Shown in pieces: positions 12,301-23,018 of a DNA stretch of 64,000 bases. The position numbers and the translations under genes were made by a program. This DNA comes from Trichomonas vaginalis G3 (Eukaryota > Parabasalia > Trichomonadida > Trichomonadidae), in assembly GCF_026262505.1 (NCBI RefSeq), contig NC_067203.1, positions 18,519,411-18,583,410 of the forward strand, written 5' to 3'. The notes beneath the pieces are model-generated. The model saw only the letters and a list, made by a program, of their open reading frames with translations. It was not told where the DNA came from and did not search any database. Each line of letters begins with the position of its first letter. Position 1 is the first letter of the stretch.

Positions 12301-13600
12301 TGAGGATAATCTGAGGAGGAGTCTGAGGATTAGACTGAGGAGTAGTTTGAGGAGTAGTCTGAGGAGTTTGAGGATAATCTGAGGAGGAGTTTGAGGATAA
12401 TCTGAGGAGTAGTCTGAGGATAATCTGAGGAGTTTGAGGATAATCTGAGGAGGAGTTTGAGGATAATCTGAGGAGTTGTCTGAGGATAATCTGAGGAGTA
12501 GTTTGAGGATAATCTGAGGAGTAGTTTGAGGAGTAGTCTGAGGAGTTTGAGGATAATCTGAGGAGGAGTCTGAGGAGTTTGAGGGGTAGTCTGAGGATAA
12601 TCTGAGGAGTTTGAGGATAATCTGAGCATAATCTGAGGAGGAGTCTGAGGATTAGACTGAGGAGTAGTTTGAGGATAATCTTAGGACTAGTCTGAGGATA
12701 ATCTGAGGAGGAGTTTGAGGATAATCTGAGGACTAGTCTGAGGATAATCTGAGGAGGAGTTTGAGGATAATCTGAGGAGTTTGAGGAGTAGTCTGAGGAT
12801 AATCTGAGGAGTTTGAGGATAATCTGGCATAATCTGAGGAGGAGTCTGAGAATTAGACTGAGGAGTAGTTTGAGGATAATCTTAGGACTAGTCTGAGGAT
12901 AATCTGAGGAGGAGTTTGAGGATAATCTGAGGAGTTTGAGGAGTAGTCTGAGGATAATCTGAGGAGTTTGAGGATAATCTGAGCATAATCTGAGGAGGAG
13001 TCTGAGAATTAGACTGAGGAGTAGTTTGAGGATAATCTTAGGACTAGTCTGAGGATAATCTGAGGAGGAGTTTGAGGATAATCTGAGGACTAGTCTGAGG
13101 ATAATCTGAGGAGGAGTTTGAGGATAATCTGAGGAGTTTGAGGAGTAGTCTGAGGATAATCTGAGGAGTTTGAGGATAATCTGAGCATAATCTGAGGAGG
13201 AGTCTGAGAATTAGACTGAGGAGTAGTTTGAGGATAATCTTAGGACTAGTCTGAGGATAATCTGAGGAGGAGTTTGAGGATAATCTGAGGACTAGTCTGA
13301 GGATAATCTGAGGAGGAGTCTGAGGATTAGACTGAGGAGTAGTTTGAGGATAATCTGAGGAGTAGTTTCAGGAGTAGTCTGAGGACTAGTCTCAGGACTA
13401 GTCTGATGAGGAGGACTCTAAGGAGTAGTCTGAAGAGTAGTCTCAGGAGGAAGATCTGAGGAGGAGTCTTATGAGGAAGATCTGAGGAGTAGTCTGATGA
13501 GGAGGGGTCTAAGGAGTAGTCTGAGGATGATGAGTAATCTGATAAGGAGTAGTCTGAGGATGATCTGAGGATAACCTGATGACTAGTCTAGGAGTGGTCT
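3377..13600. repeat. ~10.2-kb GA-rich minisatellite (TGAGGA family)
   Basis: Built from short variants of (T/C)TGAGGA followed by TAA, GT, GTAGT, GGAGT or TTAGACCGAGGAGTAG, combined into 10-33-bp compound units. There is a strong purine bias on the plus strand. Larger blocks are themselves duplicated: the stretch beginning near 3774 recurs near 8050, and 7560-8040 recurs near 11220-11720. ORFs here, such as 12330-12629 on the minus strand, are translations of the repeat and not genes. Bases about 6430-7340 carry many small indels that a near-identical block (about 10450-11060) lacks, which suggests consensus errors. The last ~200 bases (13380-13600) are more diverged and mark the decayed edge. 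Confidence 0.95.
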
Positions 13601-14095
13601 AATAAAAATGTAAAATATTTTCAAAGAAAAAATTCTATGAATTTTATATTTTAATTCTTAGCATTATACTGAATAAAATAAACATAAATATCAAAATTGA
13701 AATTGAACACGCCAAAAATTGATAATCCACATTCAATATTTTGTAAGTGGCGTACTTTTGAATACTCGCCATACGCCTTGGAGTTCTCAATTTTGAATTC
13801 GCCTTTATTTGGGCGACCTCAGAAAAATACGCCATTAAGAAAATATTGTATGAGATTTTAAATTTGAACACGCTCTACCTTAAGGAATTAAATTTATTAA
13901 GATATATTTATATATAATAAACGATTACTTAAAAAAAAGTATTTCATCGCTTATGTAAGTTTCAAAAAAATCACGAAAATAAAAAAATCAAGATTAAAAT
14001 TTTATTTTTAATTTTTCAATTTCTCAAATGGCGAAATTTTTGGGCGAACAAAAAAAATATACGCCCGGTCAAATGGCGTGTTTAACGCATCCCTA
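13601..14095. other. right internal arm of hAT-like element
   Basis: AT-rich unique sequence with repeated CGCCAT/ATGGCG subterminal motifs. A 75-codon minus-strand ORF (13644-13871) has no recognisable features and is probably not a gene. Confidence 0.6.
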
Positions 14096-14103
14096 GATGA
14101 GTG
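14096..14103. repeat. target-site duplication, right (gatgagtg)
   Basis: Identical to 3103-3110 and directly after the CGCATCCCTA terminus. Confidence 0.85.
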
Positions 14104-14661
14104 TTGGCCGAGAGCTGGCGTTGTGGGGGAGTGTTGGCAGAGAGTTGTTGCTGTGCCGAGGTGTTGGCAGAGAGCTGGCGTTGAAGATGCGTGTTGGCAG
14201 AGAGTTGTTGCTGTGCCAAGGTGTTGGCAGAGAGCTGGCGTTGAAGATGCGTGTTGGCAGAGAGTTGTTGCTGTGCCAAGGTGTTGGCAGAGAGTTGTTG
14301 CTGTGCCGAAGTGTTGGCAGATAGCTGGCGCTGAAGAGGGGTGTTGGCAGAGAGCTGGCGTTGTGTCTGGGTGTTGGCAGAGAGCTGGAGTTGTGTCTGG
14401 GTGTTGGCAGAGAGTTGTTGCTGTGGAAGAGAGTTGGCAGAGAGCTGGCGTTGTGTCTGGGTGTTGGCAGAGAGTTGTTGCTGTGGGGGAGTGTTGGTAC
14501 TGCTGGCTAATGAAAGCTGGCGTTGAAGAGGAGCGTTGGCAGAGAGCTGGCGTTGTGGCGGGGTGTTGGCAGAAAGTGGGCTTTGTAGAGGAGCGTTGGC
14601 TGTTAAGAGCTGTTGCTGTGGAACAGAGTTGGTAGTGCTGGCTGATGAAAGCTGGCGTTGT
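14104..14661 (-). pseudogene. transposase N-terminal region, Gln-rich repeat segment
   Basis: About eighteen 30-bp units encode QLSANT-type decapeptides on the minus strand, in the same frame as 2561-3110 once the hAT-like insert is removed. The array joins the 57319-57424 segment once the Maverick is removed. Plus-strand ORFs over this stretch are shadows. It is a structural or low-complexity part of the rve transposase and now cannot be expressed as one protein. Confidence 0.65.
14657..14661. repeat. target-site duplication of Maverick composite, left (gttgt)
   Basis: Five bases matching 57319-57323. They abut the AGATAG terminus. Mavericks typically create 5-6-bp duplications. Confidence 0.75.
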
Positions 14662-14867
14662 AGATAGAATACATATCATGTGTACTGAGGCACTGCGCGC
14701 CTCCTTACCCATTATATGTGAATTTGACACTTTACAAAACCGTTAACGTATATTTTACAACACAAACACAAACACCAACTTAACCTTAAATATTTATAAA
14801 GCCGCCAACCACTTCACCTCACTAACGTTTTCACAAACGACTTCACTACTGTAAAAAATAAACGTTC

Positions 14868-15193
14868 TCACTTACGAAAGTATTGCAACTCTTCCCATTG
14901 CTGTGCTTCACACAATAGTTCATATTCTTCAGTATCGCTGCTGTCGCTCCAATCGTCAGAGTCAAAGTCACTGTCAAAATAAATGTTAGTAAGTTTTGAC
15001 AAAGCTAATGAAACACGTTTACCGTTTGTATCTATTGCTTTTATATATCTCCCATTATGTTTGTTGTCATAAACGCTCAAACTAACTTTACCCTTTCTCC
15101 CTCGTATCTGATAGAATGTATTTTCACGAGGAACGAAGAACAATTCTTGAACTCATGACCGTTGTAGTTTGTTATCTCAATAGTTTTCGTCAT
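14868..15193 (-). pseudogene. terminal-repeat-borne small acidic protein (copy A, frameshifted)
   Basis: Homologue of the intact 108-aa gene at 56787-57113. One G is missing near 15143 (aacaattcttg against aacaagttcttg), so the frame breaks after the first ~16 codons. Start chosen at 15193 by alignment. The C-terminal acidic stretch with repeated DSD/DSDD residues is preserved. Confidence 0.75.
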
Positions 15194-15281
15194 TTATATA
15201 AAAATAAAATAAAAAATAAACTTAAAAATTAATGATATCACCACCCTCACACGTATGAAAACATAGCACAAAAATAAATTT

Positions 15282-15330
15282 AGGTGAAGTGGTGAAATCT
15301 CACCTCTTTTTTCACCCGGTTTTTCACCCT
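15282..15330. promoter_or_regulatory. operator-like palindrome, A type (terminal repeat)
   Basis: GGTGAAATCTCACC flanked by further GGTGA/TCACC half-sites (AGGTGAAG before, TTTTTTCACC after). Same architecture as 24143, 25225 and 34583. Confidence 0.55.
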
Positions 15331-15337
15331 GTTGAAT

Positions 15338-15864
15338 TCATTGCTTTATAACTCTCTTCCTTGGTTTCTTTTTAGTTGCTTTCTTCACGTCTGTCTCCAA
15401 CTTGACTGTCTTTCTTCTTCGTCCATAATGATACCAATTACTTCCACCAGTCAATGGGTCAAATGGTCGTTCATAAGGGTTTCCATACATTCCATAAGGT
15501 CCGTATGGATAAACCACTGGTGGAGAAGAAACATTTTCTTTAGTTCCATCGACTCTATTTAAATGCATTGTTTCACCTTTCATCTGGTCATTAAAGTCTT
15601 TTGCGTGTTTTGCAAACTCATCGTCCTTTCCTAAAGCATTTTCTGACTCAGTCGCAACCAAATTGGATGCTTTATTTATGAGCCCTATTTTATTTAATCT
15701 TAACTTCTTTGCAACCCAGCCTCCAATCTTTCCTTTATTTGCATCTAATGTCTTGAAACCCTTCCTCCACTCATTTTATTTACTGCGTCATAAGCTCCAA
15801 GTGCTTTTGCTCCAAATGCTAATGCTTTTGTTCCCATTGCGCCTAAAGCTGCCCAAGCTACCAT
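15338..15864 (-). pseudogene. basic core-like protein (copy A, frameshifted)
   Basis: Counterpart of the intact 175-aa gene 54670-55197. The C-terminal 107 codons are open; the N-terminal Gly/Ala-rich part is out of frame because of indels near 15760-15780. The end KKKPRKRVIKQ is retained and lies in the inner edge of the terminal repeat. Confidence 0.75.
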
Positions 15865-16087
15865 TTACACCATATTAAAATCATCTCTCTTCAATATTAT
15901 CTCATAAAAGTTCTCGTTACTGGAGAAAGTCAATGAAACATAAGCGTTCTCACGGGCTTCGCCCTCACCGCTTTGCAGTCTATCTAACTTCTTTCTTATC
16001 ATCTATACGCTTCAAAATGTCTGAACAATTGCTAACATCTTCTACAACAATTATTTCATCATGAATGACCTTCAAGAACAAGCTCAT
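15865..16087 (-). pseudogene. small coiled-coil protein (copy A, frameshifted)
   Basis: Counterpart of 54445-54669. Two bases are missing around 16000 relative to B (gatgataag against gatgagataag). It contains the GC-rich double-hairpin insert at 15953-15980. Its stop directly precedes the next ATG (taaATG), as in B. Confidence 0.7.
15953..15980. repeat. GC-rich double hairpin (coding, copy A)
   Basis: cGGGCTTCGCCCtcaCCGCTTTGC: a GGGC/GCCC stem with a 3-base loop plus a second partial stem. On the minus strand it encodes the SGEGEARE stretch. Matches 54556-54583. Confidence 0.6.
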
Positions 16088-16967
16088 TTAATATGCTATT
16101 AAAATCATCTCAATAATGAGTCCATCCTTTCCATCTTTAGGTAGCACAACATCTTTCATTGAAGAAGGTTCGACAAGTCTTATGTTAAACTTACTGACAA
16201 AGTTTGTTATACTATAATGCTTCGGCGGCGAATACATGTAGTTTGAAAGACATAATATAGATTCTTCAGCAAATTCACTTATACTGGATTTTATAACAAT
16301 GTTCTCACGAGACCAAACCACCAATTGACAATCTTGTAAGCAATCCTGCTGAACCTTCAACTGTAAACGTCGATGGTAACATTCCACGAAGGTCATCTAT
16401 TGACATCTTTGAGTCACTGTATTTAAATATTTTCTTAAAGCAATCGTCATTATCTAACCATGCAATAGCTTTGAAGTTTTCATTCGAATATACATCTGCT
16501 TCATTAAATGTAAAACCTGACTTCTTTGCAGAGATGACTTTAAAATCTATTGAGTTTGTTTCAAAATTATATGCTATGGTAACTTCTGAAGGTAATGGAT
16601 GCCCTTCCGCAGTCAGTTGTTCTCTCACTACCGTTTGAAGCTTTGTGTTAAAAACTTTCATGTCATCTCCTGTATCTAAGTTCACATACACAGCAACAGG
16701 GAAACTATCTTGCTTCTTTGTTTCATCATTATATCTCAAAACATTAAAGTTCTTCAATAATATTGTTCTTCCTGCTGGAATACTTCGAACCTGTCTGATT
16801 TCAATAGCTTTCTCACCTCCTACATACTCTACCCAGTGTCTTGGATATTCATAAGTATACTGACTTTCTTGAATTTTGGTAGGTTTCATCATAACGTGTT
16901 CATAGTATATCTTTATACTCTTGTCAGTTAGACTCGGTGCTATGTTCTGAATATTTCTGACTTGCAT
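16088..16967 (-). pseudogene. putative minor structural protein (copy A, frameshifted)
   Basis: Counterpart of the intact 53563-54444 gene. A 2-base deletion near 16320 (ggtggtttgg against ggtggtatttgg) splits it into two ORFs. Start taken at 16967 (MQVRNIQN), right after the divergent promoter shared with the ATPase gene. Confidence 0.75.
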
Positions 16968-16983
16968 TTTTAATGGAGATAAA

Positions 16984-17872
16984 ATGAAGCATTTAATACA
17001 TGACGTAGATGAAGACATGAATGAAAGCAGTGAAAAGCTTAACAGTTCTCTCATTCTTCCTTTCAGTAAGGACTATGAGTTCTGTTCAAATGGTGTTTAT
17101 TTCTATTGTGGAAAGATGGGTTCAGGTAAGACATTTAATCACATTCGTCATATTCTTATAACAGAACGTTTAGGAAATGACTCATGTTATGACCAAATCA
17201 TTATATCAGCAACTTCAGACTCTATGGACTCAACAGCGAAAACATTTATGTCAAAAGTTCAAGCCTCTGTCGTTAAAGTTCCAGATAGCGAACTCATTGA
17301 ATTTCTTCAACGTTACATTCGACGTAAGAGAAATATTATGCCATCGTTGAAATTTATACAGTCAGGAATGCAAAAGACTTTCTGAGGAGATATGGAAAGA
17401 ATTATTGACAAACACCACTTACGTCAGTACTCAGGAGTTTACGATATGAAACGACTGACAAACTACATTCTATCAAAACTTTCAAAATACCCCTTCAAAA
17501 AATATCCTTCAAACACTCTGCTCGTTTGACGACTTCGCCGGAAAAGGTTTAGTTTCAAAACCAGACTCACCATTAGCTAACATCATAACTAAAGTCAGAC
17601 ATTACCACTTAACTGCAGCAATACTTATGCAAACATGGAGGTTTTTAGCTTTAAACATAAAACGTCTCATAACTGACTTCGTTATCTTTCAAGGTTTCTC
17701 ACGTTATGATATTGAACTCATTTGGAAACAGTCAGGTATAACATTACCTTTTGAAGAAATTTGGGAAGCATATAAGTCTCTCATCTCTCCTCGTTCATAC
17801 CTTGAGATTCATATCATGACTAATACCATTAAAGTCAAAAATATTCCATGGGAACGACCAACATTGTTTTAA
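16984..17872 (+). pseudogene. A32/FtsK-like packaging ATPase (copy A, frameshifted)
   Basis: The Walker A motif GKMGSGKT is intact near residue 43. Relative to the intact 52659-53546 gene the frame is lost at about 17383-17390 (extra bases in aaagactttctg) and again at 17526 (gtttgacgac against gtttgcgacgac), just where Walker B should be read. The last 81 codons (from 17627) are open. Divergently transcribed from the structural gene at 16967 across 16 bases. Confidence 0.85.
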
Positions 17873-18269
17873 AGTTTAACCTTCAATTGACTGATGGTAA
17901 ACAAATTCCATGCATCTCTGTCGCCATTTCTGTTAATATTTTTGCTGTCATTCATATCATCCACTTCCCCATCCGTTAGCTTTTGAGGATATGCGTTAGA
18001 ATAGCTGTTCTTAAATGAAGGCTTTTCACCTTTGAGAGCATAAACTCTATAACTTTCTGCATACTTTATGTTTGAACCTCCTGAGCCATCATTGACATAA
18101 ATTTTTATAGGCTTCCACCCTTTGTTCATGTTCCTGCTTCTTCCCTTAGCTCTTTTGTTCAGTAGTTCTACATCTTTATACACAGCACTGTCTCAGTGAA
18201 TTCAACAATATTTTCATTCGTTAGCTTTACATTCAAACCCTTGTCGAGTATATTGTTCATTTCATACAT
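17869..18269 (-). pseudogene. hypothetical Maverick protein (copy A, frameshifted)
   Basis: Homologue of 52261-52662. Open for 104 codons (17869-18183); the N-terminal ~28 codons are out of frame because of changes at 18181-18190. Its 3' end overlaps that of the ATPase pseudogene by four bases. Confidence 0.65.
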
Positions 18270-18294
18270 ATAAAAGGTTTTTATTCTATATGAA

Positions 18295-18779
18295 ATGAGA
18301 AGCAAATCCATCTTAGCTGGTGCCGTTAATGTTCCAATTGAACCAACATCAAATGTTGACTCACGAACGACAAACAATATTGTCATAAAGAACTATAGTT
18401 CAGAGTGTTTGAAAGAAAAAGAACCAGAACTTAAGTCGGTGAATTTAAACACAGCTTCAAACGCTAACGCTACATCAGATGTTAAGTTAGAGTATCCACC
18501 ACTGGACCAAATTCTTTCAAGAGAAGCCAACGACAACCCTTACACAAATGTTCAAACAAATCCTTCAGATAACGTAGACCATTACCTTCTTCAGTTATAC
18601 CAAACAATTTTACTCAAAGACGATAAGAAGCTTTTGAAATCTTATAAGCAAGAACCAAATAATTCTAACAAAGGAGGATTGAAAATGTTATATCACGAAT
18701 AACAGGGAAACAATGTGTCATTGACTATCTCGACCCTGAAATCGAATGCTGTGGTCAAACGCCAATATTCATGAAAATA
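18295..18779 (+). pseudogene. hypothetical Maverick protein (copy A, frameshifted)
   Basis: Homologue of 51732-52235. 135 codons are open to 18702; an indel near 18638 shifts the frame, and the conserved C-terminal sequence with its CC residues continues in another frame to about 18779. Confidence 0.65.
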
Positions 18780-18910
18780 GGTAACATCCGCATCATTGAA
18801 ACACCAGGAACTACAGGAGTTGAGTTTAAGTATAGATATTCGAACGAGTATACAAACTATCTCTGATGATATAAGTTTGTTTGAAATATGTTTTAGTAAA
18901 TTAAAGCAGT

Positions 18911-18946
18911 CAGGACCTTCGGTCTTGGCGCTTTGCGCCGTCAGTC
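18911..18946. repeat. GC-rich double hairpin, intergenic (copy A)
   Basis: GACCttcGGTC followed by GGCGCtttGCGCC and gtcagtc. At the same place copy B (51585-51620) instead carries GTCA/GACT tetramer repeats. Confidence 0.6.
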
Positions 18947-18954
18947 AAAAAATT

Positions 18955-19902
18955 TCAAGTTAGCAATTTGTAATATCTATCCAAACTTCTTCAACAGTAT
19001 CGACTCATCTTCATAATGCAAACCTAATCTTATTGACTTGGTGCAGTTTTCACTAACACAATATTTTTCTGTTCTCTGACTGACATAACTAACTCATTTG
19101 TTTCATCAAACAGCAACAAAAGTTCATGACCTAATACATAACATTCATACTTTATTTTTAGCTCTGAGTTCTCTTGTAAGCTGTTGCATTTAATATTTTC
19201 TAAAAAGTCAACTTCAACAGTCATTCGCACTGGTGCCTTCAGTTCTACAGGCTCTCTTGAAAGTCAACAAGTCTGAATTCATGTCTTTCAAATTATGAGG
19301 ACTTGCGAAACCCATTTACCTAAATGAGTTGCTAGACAGGAACGTTTGGAATGAACATTGAATTTACTTCATAACAGAAAGACTTATATTCTACTGAACC
19401 TTTACTATTAACTCCTGAAATACCTGTGACATTAGCTATTTTTGACTCAATGTAAAAAATTGCATAACATACATATGGACAGATTTCATCTCAAATCGTT
19501 TTGTCAACATTTTCAAAGGAAATGTCATATGGTAACTCCCAGAAGCAATTGAACTCTATGACTCATTCTTGGTATCTTAAACTCTTTTCGCTGCTGAACT
19601 TCAATGTTCCTCAGAAGAAGAGTTCGACATCTATGTTGTCAATAGTTTCTTCATTTATGAGAGTATCTATGACTCCAGCAATTTTATCTATTCTATACCC
19701 AGCTCTGTTAGGAAATGTTATAACATTCTTTTGTCATCTATTTCAATCTCTATGAAATCTGTTTCATCTGTTATGACAAAAGTTGCGATAGTATTGAAGT
19801 CAACACCTCTGAAAGCAAGCGCTTCATTCTGAAGACCTAAGTTTGTTTGTAGCTTTACTGTCCGTATTCGTTTGGGTCTGTACTTTGCAAATAGAACAAC
19901 AT
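18955..19902 (-). pseudogene. putative structural protein plus small downstream gene (copy A, broken)
   Basis: Counterpart of the B genes 50605-51369 and 51330-51572. Several indels break the frame (open pieces 19030-19230, with other remnants in 19300-19880). Around 19160 the two B genes are fused in frame here because two bases (ta) are absent. Start at 19902, divergent from the fibre gene. Confidence 0.7.
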
Positions 19903-19919
19903 TTTATTCTCATTAAAAT

Positions 19920-22900
19920 ATGACTATTGCTGCATATGCGTATGAAACAAATGAAGCAAGAAGAGCACATGAACTAGTAAACGAAAACTCAACTTTAACC
20001 ATTGAAGGCAATGATTTAGTCACTTGACGATGGAAAAACTAAAAAAGTCATTGATTTCGATACTTTTAACACTTATGACCCATTCATTACAATAAGTAAG
20101 TTCCTATCATAAATGATGGAACGGTGCAATATATAAATTCTACAGTAGATGCCTCATTAGTGAAAGTATTAAATGTTCTCATTGAATTGTTAAAAGAGCT
20201 TTCGATTTGACGACAACATTAAATGCCTAAAGAATTTAGTCATGAATGAGAACAAATTCTCGGCGTTGCTGGTAGCAGTAATGATGTACACCTTATGACA
20301 TTAGAATATTATAACGAACATAAAGATGAACTGAAAGGAGAGAAGGGTGACACCGGACCTCAAGGACCACAAGGAATACAGGAATACAAGGAATACAAGG
20401 ACCTCAAGGCGAAACGGTTTGGATGGTGAAGATGGAAAGGATGGAAAAACTGCTAAATCATGGATATGGAACCTTATAAATACTGGTTTAACAGCTGCTT
20501 CATATGGAGTTCTTCAATACCAAATCGGAAATATGGGCAGTACTTGGTGAAGAAGTTTTAGATGACGTTAAAAATGCTTTGAACTTCATTTCAAATGGTT
20601 CGGATACTATTAAAACTTTATCTGGTTGGATGCAAGAAACAAGGAGTCAAATAGATACTGTAAGACGTATAGCAAACAATGCACGTACGGGATTGGATAC
20701 TTTACGAGAAGCACAAAATACACTAAAGGAAGCAAATGATTTCATGCTCAGTATCAGACATGCATGGATTGGCTTAAAGGTATTGACAAATCTTTAAAAA
20801 ATCACAGTCAGTCTATTTGACTGATACAAAGAAAGTATAGATTTTTTACATAGTGCTATGGACGTACATGATGGAAGCATAAGGAACTTACTTAATGCTA
20901 ACAATAACTTACAGGAACTATTAAAGCATTTATAAAGTCTTTGTAAAACCTGGTGCTCTAACATTTAGGTCTTTGAGAGCAAGAGCATTGAAGTCAAGAG
21001 ATGCAGAAACTCCAACAGAACCTACAGAAGGAACTGAAACACAGAAACTCCAGAAGAACACCAAAACCAACAGCTAATGAAATATTGTTCGAATATTTTC
21101 CAAGGTACTCTGTTCTCATTGCATACATTCAAGAAATACTTAAGAAAGCAGACTTGACTTTAGGAGATGATGAAAGTTCTGTATATCTTTCGTTCCAGTT
21201 TCAAATAGCAGAACTTTTGAGACAGATATGCTTAATGTATGACAACATCTCTGATTTCGCAAGATATGATGACGACCATGACCCCGAACACGGTGAAGAA
21301 GAAGTTTTACAAACATCCATTAAGACAGGAAAGGTTTTAACTCAAAGTCTCATTATTGACACCAAAGATGGCGAAGTGGACGTTCTTCAAGAGCTGAAGA
21401 AAAATACTTCTTCGGGAGGTGGTGGTAGGCATGAACTTGAAATAAATGAGATAGAAGAGAAATTAGCCGAAAAAGCAGATAAAACCATGTTCATTATATA
21501 AGTTCAGACGAAGATTATAACAGACTACCATGGATATTTAACACGAACTGAAGAAAGAGTGAAGACAAAAGATGTTAATGAAAGAAGATATAAATACATT
21601 CGTGCTGAAGGTTATGACATACGCTGTACTGTACAGTATGACACAGGTAAAGCACCAGAAGCATTTGGTTATAACAATGAAATTTATGCCTCTAGTTTCT
21701 TTGTTAACGGTGTATTAGTTGAACCAAGATTTACTTTGAAAGTTAAGGCAAAAATAACTTTTGAAGATGCTATTAAAAGTAAAGCTGACAAGAACCATAC
21801 ACATGAATCCTTCACTACTGTTAGAGCAGACGACATAATATTGAACTATACCCCTGGTTCAAGTGCACCTTTAGAGAATCCAAGTACAAGCGTAAAAGAT
21901 ACACTAAACTCCTTAAATAACAAATGTATGAATATCGAAGGTCATGTCAGAAACTTTGAAACACATGAACTACCAGCAATGTTAGATAAGAAAGCAGATA
22001 AAGAACATACACATAACTCCTTCTCAACTGTTGCTATAGAAAGTATTGAAGGAACGGTTGGCGGAACTGGTGGGGATGCATTATATTATAAACCTCCTAA
22101 CTTTCCACAAGGTTTAACATCGAATGAAAACATAACAACGAAGAAAGACATTAGCTGTAAAAATGTTTATGTCATGGATGATGAAAATAATGTTAAATTC
22201 ACTGCTCAAGATTTATATGATAAGAAAGCCGACAAAACTTATGTAGATGAAAATTATGCAAAGAAGTCGGAAGTAAATGCTGCGGTTAATGGAAAAGCTG
22301 ATAAAGAGCACGTGCATGAAGAATTTCAAACAATCAGGATTAAAGAAATTAATGCATACATTGAAGAAGTAACAAAAACAGGAAGAGACGGTACCCTTTA
22401 GTTGAACAAAATATTTATCCTCTCTACTTTCCTAATGGTTTAATAACAAACAATATAAATATTGTAGATGGCGATGGATTTATAAATGTTAAACATGAAC
22501 TTCAAACAATGAAGACTCAGATTCTTGAAACCATATATCCTATAGGCTCTATTTATACGTCAATGAATTCAACAAATCCGGCAAGTGTTTTAGGTTTTGG
22601 TACGTGGCAGCAGATTGTAGATAAATTCTTATACTGTGCTAACTCTTCAAAGCAAACAGGAGGCTCAAAGAAAATTAAAGAAGCAAACTTACCTGCGCAC
22701 ACTCATACAGGAACTACAAACTTTTCTGGCGACCATAGCCACTCATTAAGAGACCACCCATTATACAACTCAGACTATAAAGCTGGCAATGACGTTTTAT
22801 CTCTATCTTATAACAATTCAGCAAAAAAGACTTTTCGACCAACTGAAAGGAGGAAATCATGTCCATACTTTCACAACAAATCCAACAGGCTCGGGTGCAG

Positions 22901-22950
22901 ATTATATGCCACCATTTATGACTGTATTCGCATGGTACCGCGTTCAATGA
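19920..22950 (+). pseudogene. collagen-like / phage-tip fibre gene (copy A, frameshifted)
   Basis: Same gene as 47709-50587 in B, here with at least six indels (for example an extra T at about 20024, an altered collagen region 20350-20420, breaks near 20830, 21045, 21505 and 22855) and a stop at 22399-22401. It keeps six Ts at 20842-20847 where B has five, so the N- and C-terminal halves are in one frame at that point. It carries one extra module (about 22230-22500) with a KADKEHVH motif that B lacks, and lacks a B module with SHKHN. The tip region with HTH and HSH motifs is recognisable to 22950. Confidence 0.8.
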
Positions 22951-22988
22951 ACGCGCTTGAGCCTAGACCCTTTGGGTCAAGGCTTACC
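22938..22988. repeat. stem-loop cluster at the fibre/integrase boundary (copy A)
   Basis: CGCGTTCAatgAACGCG and GACCCtttGGGTC stems, one immediately after the other, overlapping the fibre stop. A related pair is at 47681-47725 in B. Confidence 0.55.
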
Positions 22989-23018
22989 GTCTTGAATAAA
23001 ATCTTTAACTTTACATAA

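Larger units (their letters stand above)
3111..14095. mobile_element. hAT-like non-autonomous element, 10985 bp, packed with minisatellite
   Basis: The ends are inverted: TAGGGATGCG at 3111-3120 and its complement at 14086-14095. They are flanked by the 8-bp duplication gatgagtg. T/CAGGG-type termini plus 8-bp duplications are characteristic of hAT elements. Subterminal copies of (A/T)ACGCCAT occur near both ends (about 3129, 3159, 13770, 13833, 14035, 14073), as expected for hAT transposase binding sites. No transposase ORF is present; almost the whole interior is a TGAGGA-type minisatellite. It would depend on a transposase supplied from elsewhere. At ~11 kb it is far longer than usual non-autonomous hATs. 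Confidence 0.75.
14662..15362. repeat. Maverick A terminal inverted repeat
   Basis: About 0.7 kb, matching 33964-34660 in direct orientation and the complement of 55173-57318 (minus the Mutator-like insert). It contains a complete small gene and a palindromic operator-like site. It differs from both B repeats at gcgcgcctcc (B: gcgagcctcc). Confidence 0.9.

Noticed and set aside
12330-12629. 99-codon minus-strand ORF in the minisatellite
   Set aside because: It is a direct translation of the TGAGGA repeat (SSDYPQTTPQ); no start context or non-repeat content.
3360-13600. CRISPR-like array
   Set aside because: Repeats are contiguous short variants without unique spacers, and the genome is eukaryotic.
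14078-14635. Plus-strand 185-codon Trp/Arg-rich ORF
   Set aside because: Antisense shadow of the 30-bp coding minisatellite, whose minus-strand frame is continuous with the transposase.
18900-18950. rRNA/tRNA or bacterial-type terminator at the GC hairpins
   Set aside because: The same module occurs inside coding regions and has no following U-tract; no tRNA or rRNA sequence was recognised anywhere in the window.
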